From contig CAKTEQ010000001.1 of assembly GCA_934552825.1 (NCBI GenBank), forward strand, positions 310,001-374,000: DNA of 64,000 nucleotides, written 5' to 3'. Below are positions 60,015-64,000 of the stretch, piece by piece (positions within the stretch are counted from its first letter, which is position 1; each line of letters begins with the position of its first letter). Source of the stretch: an uncultured Oscillospiraceae bacterium. Its GTDB lineage: Bacteria; Bacillota; Clostridia; Oscillospirales; Oscillospiraceae. The position numbers and the translations under genes are program-made. The notes under the pieces are model-generated. The model was not told the DNA's origin and did no database searches. It was given only the letters and a program-made list of their open reading frames with translations.

Positions 60015-60277
60015 ATTAGGCCCTTCCTCTCAACAAAATATTTAAGAATGTTCATCGTCTTCTCAGCCGCCTGGGCCGAGAATACCGCAAAGTCATCAAT
60101 AGCAGTGCCGTCAGCCTTGTCAGATATCGCCCGCTGCACTCCGAAGAGCGTCCCGTTCACCCGGCACACCTGGGCTATCGCCGCCCCTCCATCTCGCAGG
60201 CTATGGCGTTGAACCGCCGGACGAGAAGCTCCTTCTCCCCGCTCTTCGATGTCAATTGCGGCGATTATGCCCGTCAT
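60011..60277 (-). pseudogene. mtnN: Remnant of MTA/SAH nucleosidase (mtnN), internally deleted and frameshifted
   Basis: An 88-codon reading frame whose ends match the two ends of methylthioadenosine nucleosidase: MTGIIAAIDIE at the start and AAIAQVC...RAISDKADG...AAEKTMNILKYFVE at the end. The middle, about 140 residues, is gone. In the next frame FNAIACEMEG is readable just ahead of GAAIAQVC, so one base has also been lost in the run GGAGGGGCGG. Normal length is about 230 residues. Catalytic Asp in RAISDKAD remains but the substrate-binding core is missing. Flanks overlap both neighbours by ATGA, so the stub may persist for translational coupling. Confidence 0.8.
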
Positions 60278-60837
60278 TTCTCACTTTTTTTCTTTCTGAA
60301 CGCCTTGGAGTAGCGCTCCTCCTCGCTGAAGATACAGCCGCAGAATTTCTGCATATACAGCCCTATCTCCCGCGCTTTCGCCTGGCCTTCCCTGAAATAG
60401 GGACGGAAGTCAAAATACATGAACTTTACTCCGAATTTGTCCGCCGCGGCCTCAGCGGCACTGACTATCCCCTCGTGGTTTTGATATGGGGACACGAGCA
60501 GCGTGGTCGTAAAGGCGTCGAAGCCGTTCTCCTTCGCGACCTGAGCCGCCCCCTCCATGCGCACCTTGTAGCAATAGGCACAGCGGTGCTCAATATCCTC
60601 CGCCACAGCCTTTACAAAGGGGCGCAGACCGTACTCATCCCGCCAGAGTATGTGGAATCCCTCCAGTGTGCTCAGCTCTCTGAGCGCCTCCCGCCGGGCG
60701 CGGTATTCTGTGAAGGGATGAATATTCGGATTATACCATAAGCCGGTGAATTCCTGTCCGACTTCTCTCAGCTTCTCCATGCACCCCACGCCGCAGGGAC
60801 CGCAGCAGAAGTGCATCAACAGCTTTTCCGCGCCCAT
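60274..60837 (-). CDS. queH: Epoxyqueuosine reductase QueH
   Basis: 187 residues. Cysteine motifs FCCGPCG, CAYCYKVR and KFCGC are those of QueH (DUF208), which uses an iron-sulfur cluster to reduce epoxyqueuosine to queuosine at tRNA position 34. Its ATG overlaps the nitroreductase stop and its own stop overlaps the mtnN remnant (ATGA). No other queuosine gene is in the window. Confidence 0.92.
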   Translation of the reverse strand: MGAEKLLMHFCCGPCGVGCMEKLREVGQEFTGLWYNPNIHPFTEYRARREALRELSTLEGFHILWRDEYGLRPFVKAVAEDIEHRCAYCYKVRMEGAAQVAKENGFDAFTTTLLVSPYQNHEGIVSAAEAAADKFGVKFMYFDFRPYFREGQAKAREIGLYMQKFCGCIFSEEERYSKAFRKKKSEK

Positions 60838-61340
60838 CAGTATTTCTCGTAATGTACCCGGGCGGGCTCAAAGCGATCGACGACCTTGGGTTCCCGCGCA
60901 GGATACCCCAGTGTCACAACGCTGAAAGGCATGATATTTCTCGGCAGGGAGAACAGCTCCTTCATCGGCTCAACTCTGTCCGCATAGGGGTAGAAGCCGC
61001 ACCAACAGGCGCCCAGCCCCTCCTCCACAGCCTGAAGGAGGATATTCTCCGTGCACGCCGCCATATCCGACACCCACCAGTTGAACTGGTCCGCTCTGTC
61101 AAGATCGCACAGGGTCACGATCACGGCGGGCGCGTCCGCCGCAAATCCCGCGAAGGGGCTCATCTTGCTTATGGTCTCCCGGGTGCCCTTGTCTGTAACT
61201 ACGATAAATTCCCAGGGCTGCTGATTTTTCGCCGAGGGCGCCTGCATCGCGGCGTGCAGGAGCGTCTCGATCTTCTCCGGCTCCACTGCTCTGCCCTCGT
61301 AGCGGCGCACGGATCTTCTTGTTCTTATAATCTCGTTCAT
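60837..61340 (-). CDS. Nitroreductase-family FMN oxidoreductase
   Basis: 167 residues, compact NfsB-like fold: TRRSVRRYEG and APSAKNQQPWEF bind FMN phosphate and ring; GLGACWCGFYP and LGYPA close the site. Typically reduces quinones, nitro groups or flavin with NAD(P)H. It overlaps EamA by 4 bp and queH by 1 bp. Confidence 0.9.
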   Translation of the reverse strand: MNEIIRTRRSVRRYEGRAVEPEKIETLLHAAMQAPSAKNQQPWEFIVVTDKGTRETISKMSPFAGFAADAPAVIVTLCDLDRADQFNWWVSDMAACTENILLQAVEEGLGACWCGFYPYADRVEPMKELFSLPRNIMPFSVVTLGYPAREPKVVDRFEPARVHYEKY

Positions 61341-62251
61341 TTTACAATTCTCCTTTTCATGAATATGTCAGCCGGCAGCTGCGCCAGAATTATTCCGCAG
61401 AACACCAGCGCACAGCCGAATATTTCACGCCCTGTAAGTGCCTGACCCAACAGCAGCCAGCCCGCTATCGCGCCCACCACGCTCTCAAGACTGAGGATGA
61501 GGGATGCCACCGTGGGCTCCATGTTCTTCTGTCCGACTATCTGGAGGGTATACGCCACGCCGCAGCTCATAACGCCCGCATAGCATATGGGCAGCCACGC
61601 CTGGGCTATGCTGCTGAAAGTCGGTGTCTCAAATATGGCCATAGCTATGGCGCAGATCACCGCACAGGTGAAAAACTGTATGCAGGACATCTTTACCCCG
61701 TCAGTCTTCTGGGCGAAGTGATCTATCACAAGGATGTGCACAGCGAAGCACAGGGAGCCTATAAGCGTCAGCCAGTCCCCGATGTTGACGCTGAACCCCT
61801 CCGTAATGCACAGAAAATACATGCCCACCACCGCAATGACAACGCTTATCCACACCAGAACGCCGGCGCGGCGCCTGAAGAGAATTCCGAGAACCGGCAC
61901 GAGGATTATGTACAGCGCTGTAATAAAGCTCACCTTTCCCACGGCTGTATACTGTATCGCTATCTGCTGGAGGCTGGAGCCAAAGCACAGGCACACGCCG
62001 CACAGTACTCCCCCCAGGACAAGCGTCTTTCTCTCAGCCTTCTTTTCTTGGATAGAGACCTCTTTTTTCTTCCCCCGGTTCATTATCCCTATCACCGGCA
62101 GAAGCACAACTGCGCCGATAAGGCTCCGGACCGCGTTGAACGTGAAGGGGCCCACATAGTCCATACCAACGCTCTGGGCGACAAATGCCACGCCCCAGAT
62201 TATCGCAGCGGCTAATAGCAGGGCGCTGCTTCCTGCTTTCTTGGAATTCAT
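61337..62251 (-). CDS. EamA/DMT-family transporter
   Basis: 304 residues with ten predicted helices in two EamA repeats (about 8-140 and 155-295), WGVAFVAQ near the start and SLESVVGAIAGWLLLGQ in the second repeat. Such carriers export or import metabolites; the substrate is not readable. RBS GGAG. First gene of an overlapping set with nitroreductase and queH. Confidence 0.88.
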   Translation of the reverse strand: MNSKKAGSSALLLAAAIIWGVAFVAQSVGMDYVGPFTFNAVRSLIGAVVLLPVIGIMNRGKKKEVSIQEKKAERKTLVLGGVLCGVCLCFGSSLQQIAIQYTAVGKVSFITALYIILVPVLGILFRRRAGVLVWISVVIAVVGMYFLCITEGFSVNIGDWLTLIGSLCFAVHILVIDHFAQKTDGVKMSCIQFFTCAVICAIAMAIFETPTFSSIAQAWLPICYAGVMSCGVAYTLQIVGQKNMEPTVASLILSLESVVGAIAGWLLLGQALTGREIFGCALVFCGIILAQLPADIFMKRRIVK

Positions 62252-62348
62252 CTCGGGTTTTCTCCTTGGGTAAGATTTCTGAGTATAATTATACTATAAA
62301 TCTCCCCGGCAGGCAAACAATTCCGCAAGGGAGCCTGAACAAAAAATC

Positions 62349-62378
62349 AAGGGCGCGCCTTCTCTCCGGCGCGCCCTT
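62349..62378 (-). terminator. Terminator of the flavin reductase-rubredoxin gene
   Basis: 11-bp stem AAGGGCGCGCC with an 8-base loop and minus-strand TTGATTTTTT. Confidence 0.8.
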
Positions 62379-62387
62379 GGTCCGCAT

Positions 62388-62993
62388 TTATCCTTTTCTC
62401 TTGAAGTCCGCCTTACCATGCTTGCATATGGGACAGACGAAGTCCTCCGGGACCTCCTCCCCCACATATTCATAGCCGCAGATATCGCAGACCCACACCG
62501 TCTCCTCCGTCTTTTTCTCCTGAGGCTTCGGCTTTATATGGCTGTGATAATAGGCATACGTCGCCGACGGAGTATCGGAGAGCACCTCGCCGCCCGTGAC
62601 GTCGGCGATAAACATGGTATGAGTCCCCAGATCCACCGTGGAGACCACCCTGCAGCTCAGATACGCGTTGGTGCTCATCTCCAGATAGCACAGTCCGTTT
62701 TCGCTCCGGGGCACTGGCCCGGCTATCTTGTCCGTATCCCGCCCGGACTTAAAGCCGTAGTGAGTGAACACGGAAAAATCCGCGTCCTCGCTCAGCACGC
62801 TAACATTGAACTCCCCGGTGCGCATGATTATGTCGTGCGTATACCCCGATTTGTTCAGCGTGACGGATACTCTGTTCGGCGTTGACGTCACCTGCGCCGC
62901 CGTATTGCAGATGCATCCGTTGTCCTTCTCCCCTTCACGGGCAAAAATAACGTACAGTCCGTATGATATCTTATTCATCGCGTTCATATCCAT
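62388..62993 (-). CDS. hrb: Flavin reductase-rubredoxin fusion (high-molecular-weight rubredoxin)
   Basis: 201 residues: an FMN-binding split-barrel flavin-reductase domain (about 1-150) joined to a C-terminal rubredoxin (VCDICGY...CPICKHG, about 165-201). In Moorella the matching Hrb passes electrons from NADH to flavodiiron protein for O2/NO defence. No flavodiiron gene is adjacent. RBS GAGGAG. The LysR gene ends 47 bp upstream in the same direction. Confidence 0.92.
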   Translation of the reverse strand: MDMNAMNKISYGLYVIFAREGEKDNGCICNTAAQVTSTPNRVSVTLNKSGYTHDIIMRTGEFNVSVLSEDADFSVFTHYGFKSGRDTDKIAGPVPRSENGLCYLEMSTNAYLSCRVVSTVDLGTHTMFIADVTGGEVLSDTPSATYAYYHSHIKPKPQEKKTEETVWVCDICGYEYVGEEVPEDFVCPICKHGKADFKRKG

Positions 62994-63039
62994 AATACTC
63001 TCCTCCTCATTATTATCTTATCCCCTTGAGTCCCGGGCG

Positions 63040-63981
63040 TCAAGTGACCGGATCACAGTATCCCCGGCTTTTGAGAAACTCTCGGGCGTGCTCAGGTCCG
63101 GCGGCGAATATCTCCCTGAGCGCCCCGCACAGCTCCTCGGCTTCCGGAGTTAATTCATAGCCCCGCCTGTACGCATAGCCCAGCTCCACCGGGGGCAGCT
63201 GATCCCGTATGCGCACAAGTCCCGCGTCAAATTCCGGGCTGCGGTCCGCAAGCTTTATATAGTTCATAAGCGGCGTGAGGGATATGCCTATCCCCGCCAT
63301 GAGCAGGTTCATCTCAACGAGGTCATTGTCGCATTCGCAGACCACCTCCGCCCGGACCGCATACTTCTCCTCCAGCGTCCTGAGGAACCTGCCGTCGTCC
63401 CGGCTTATGTTGCTCACGCAGCGCACGCCGTTCAGCTCCGATGCGCTTATCCAGCTGCGTCCGTAAAACGGGCTGTCCCGCCCTGCCATCACGACCCACT
63501 CGCAGCCATCCAGCGGCACGAATTCTATTTCCTTTCTCGTGATGGGACCGAACACGATGGCAATATCCGCCTGCCCCTTCTCCAGGGCGTCAAGGCATTC
63601 GGAATTTGTGAAGTTGAACTGCCTTATGCTTATGCCCGGGTATTTTGCCGTTATGCCGCCAAGCACATCAGCTGTAAGGTCCGGCATGGGCGCCGCAAGG
63701 CGTATCCTCCGCCGCTCTGCCTCGTATATCCCCTTCGCCGCGGCGGCTCCCTCTTCCAGCTCCCGCACAGCCCGCTCCGCACTGTCCAAAAACACACGCC
63801 CCCCCGGCGTCAGGCTTACCTTGCCCCGACGGCGGTTGAAGAGCGGGAATCCGAGTCCCTCCTCCAGACGCCTTATAGCTGTGCTCAGATTTGGCTGGCT
63901 CATGTATAGCTCCCGCGCCGCCCGACTCACATTCTCGTATTTTGCAACGGCGATAAAATATCTGAGCTGCTGTATGTCCAT
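63040..63981 (-). CDS. LysR-family transcriptional regulator
   Basis: 313 residues: N-terminal winged helix (about 3-62; FIAVAKYENVSRAARELYMSQPNLSTAI spans it) and a type-2 periplasmic-binding-like effector domain (about 90-295). The second of two adjacent ATGs (63981) gives the better 6-bp gap to GGAGG. It precedes the Hrb gene on the same strand, so it may control redox genes there; regulators of this type also act on divergent genes beyond the window edge. Confidence 0.92.
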   Translation of the reverse strand: MDIQQLRYFIAVAKYENVSRAARELYMSQPNLSTAIRRLEEGLGFPLFNRRRGKVSLTPGGRVFLDSAERAVRELEEGAAAAKGIYEAERRRIRLAAPMPDLTADVLGGITAKYPGISIRQFNFTNSECLDALEKGQADIAIVFGPITRKEIEFVPLDGCEWVVMAGRDSPFYGRSWISASELNGVRCVSNISRDDGRFLRTLEEKYAVRAEVVCECDNDLVEMNLLMAGIGISLTPLMNYIKLADRSPEFDAGLVRIRDQLPPVELGYAYRRGYELTPEAEELCGALREIFAAGPEHAREFLKSRGYCDPVT

Positions 63982-64000
63982 CATATACCTCCGCTTACTA

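Noticed and set aside
60011..60277. An intact 88-residue protein-coding gene
   Set aside because: Its two ends match separate parts of MTA/SAH nucleosidase and a shifted frame carries the missing motif, so it is a remnant.

Overview
The window (about 55-58% G+C by eye) looks like chromosome of an anaerobic, low-oxygen-lifestyle Gram-positive bacterium of class Clostridia, most likely a gut Oscillospiraceae relative (Oscillibacter/Intestinimonas/Flavonifractor type). The basis is gene content: SepF and DivIVA, PyrR attenuation, a THI-element-controlled ThiT, dimeric glycyl-tRNA synthetase, SLH-anchored surface proteins, a thiolase plus acetate/acetoacetate CoA-transferase pair, rubredoxin-type redox proteins and 4Fe-4S flavoenzymes. 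No rRNA, CRISPR array, insertion sequence or phage gene was seen. Genus assignment is inference.

Layout. 1-4.1 kb: an aconitase-like hydratase (cut by the window edge) divergent from citrate synthase, then an alpha/beta hydrolase. 4.2-8.8 kb: a large SLH surface protein and a secreted polysaccharide deacetylase. 8.9-13.8 kb: accessory locus 1, with a multidomain flavin/4Fe-4S oxidoreductase of the old-yellow-enzyme (OYE) family, an SDR dehydrogenase, a sugar-type binding lipoprotein without a transporter, and a divergent TetR regulator with a good operator candidate. 14-19 kb: a 1620-residue SLH protein with many InlB-type repeats. 19-19.5 kb: initiator tRNA-Met, tRNA-Leu and a 26-codon ORF. 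19.5-34.6 kb: core genes read leftward (thiT with TPP riboswitch, rluD, lspA, an HPr-like protein, ileS, divIVA, sepF, yggS, an HlyD-like adaptor, hfq, miaA, pnp, rpsO, a GlmU-like uridylyltransferase, htrA). 34.9-38.1 kb: accessory locus 2, a paralogous copy of the lipoprotein plus OYE pair. 38.2-43 kb: an alpha-oxoamine synthase plus SDR pair, then thiolase-atoD-atoA. 43-46.4 kb: small membrane protein, MarR regulator, pyrR-uracil permease with attenuator. 46.4-50.1 kb: an NAD-synthetase-like protein with both active sites damaged, and glyS. 50.5-55.5 kb: complete livJHMGF branched-chain amino-acid ABC operon. 55.6-64 kb: lepA, an XRE regulator divergent from a PduL-type phosphotransacylase, and a leftward run of ATGA-coupled genes (flavin reductase-rubredoxin fusion, EamA transporter, nitroreductase, queH, a remnant of mtnN, iron alcohol dehydrogenase), ending with a LysR regulator.

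How it fits together. The metabolic genes point to acetyl-CoA-centred fermentation (thiolase, CoA-transferase, PduL, iron alcohol dehydrogenase) with citrate synthase/aconitase-like enzymes feeding biosynthesis. The most distinctive content is the duplicated lipoprotein-OYE module, whose two enzymes share an altered active-site segment; the degenerate NAD-synthetase homologue; and the oxoamine synthase-SDR pair, which may make a sphingoid-like amino alcohol. Substrates for all three are unknown from sequence alone.
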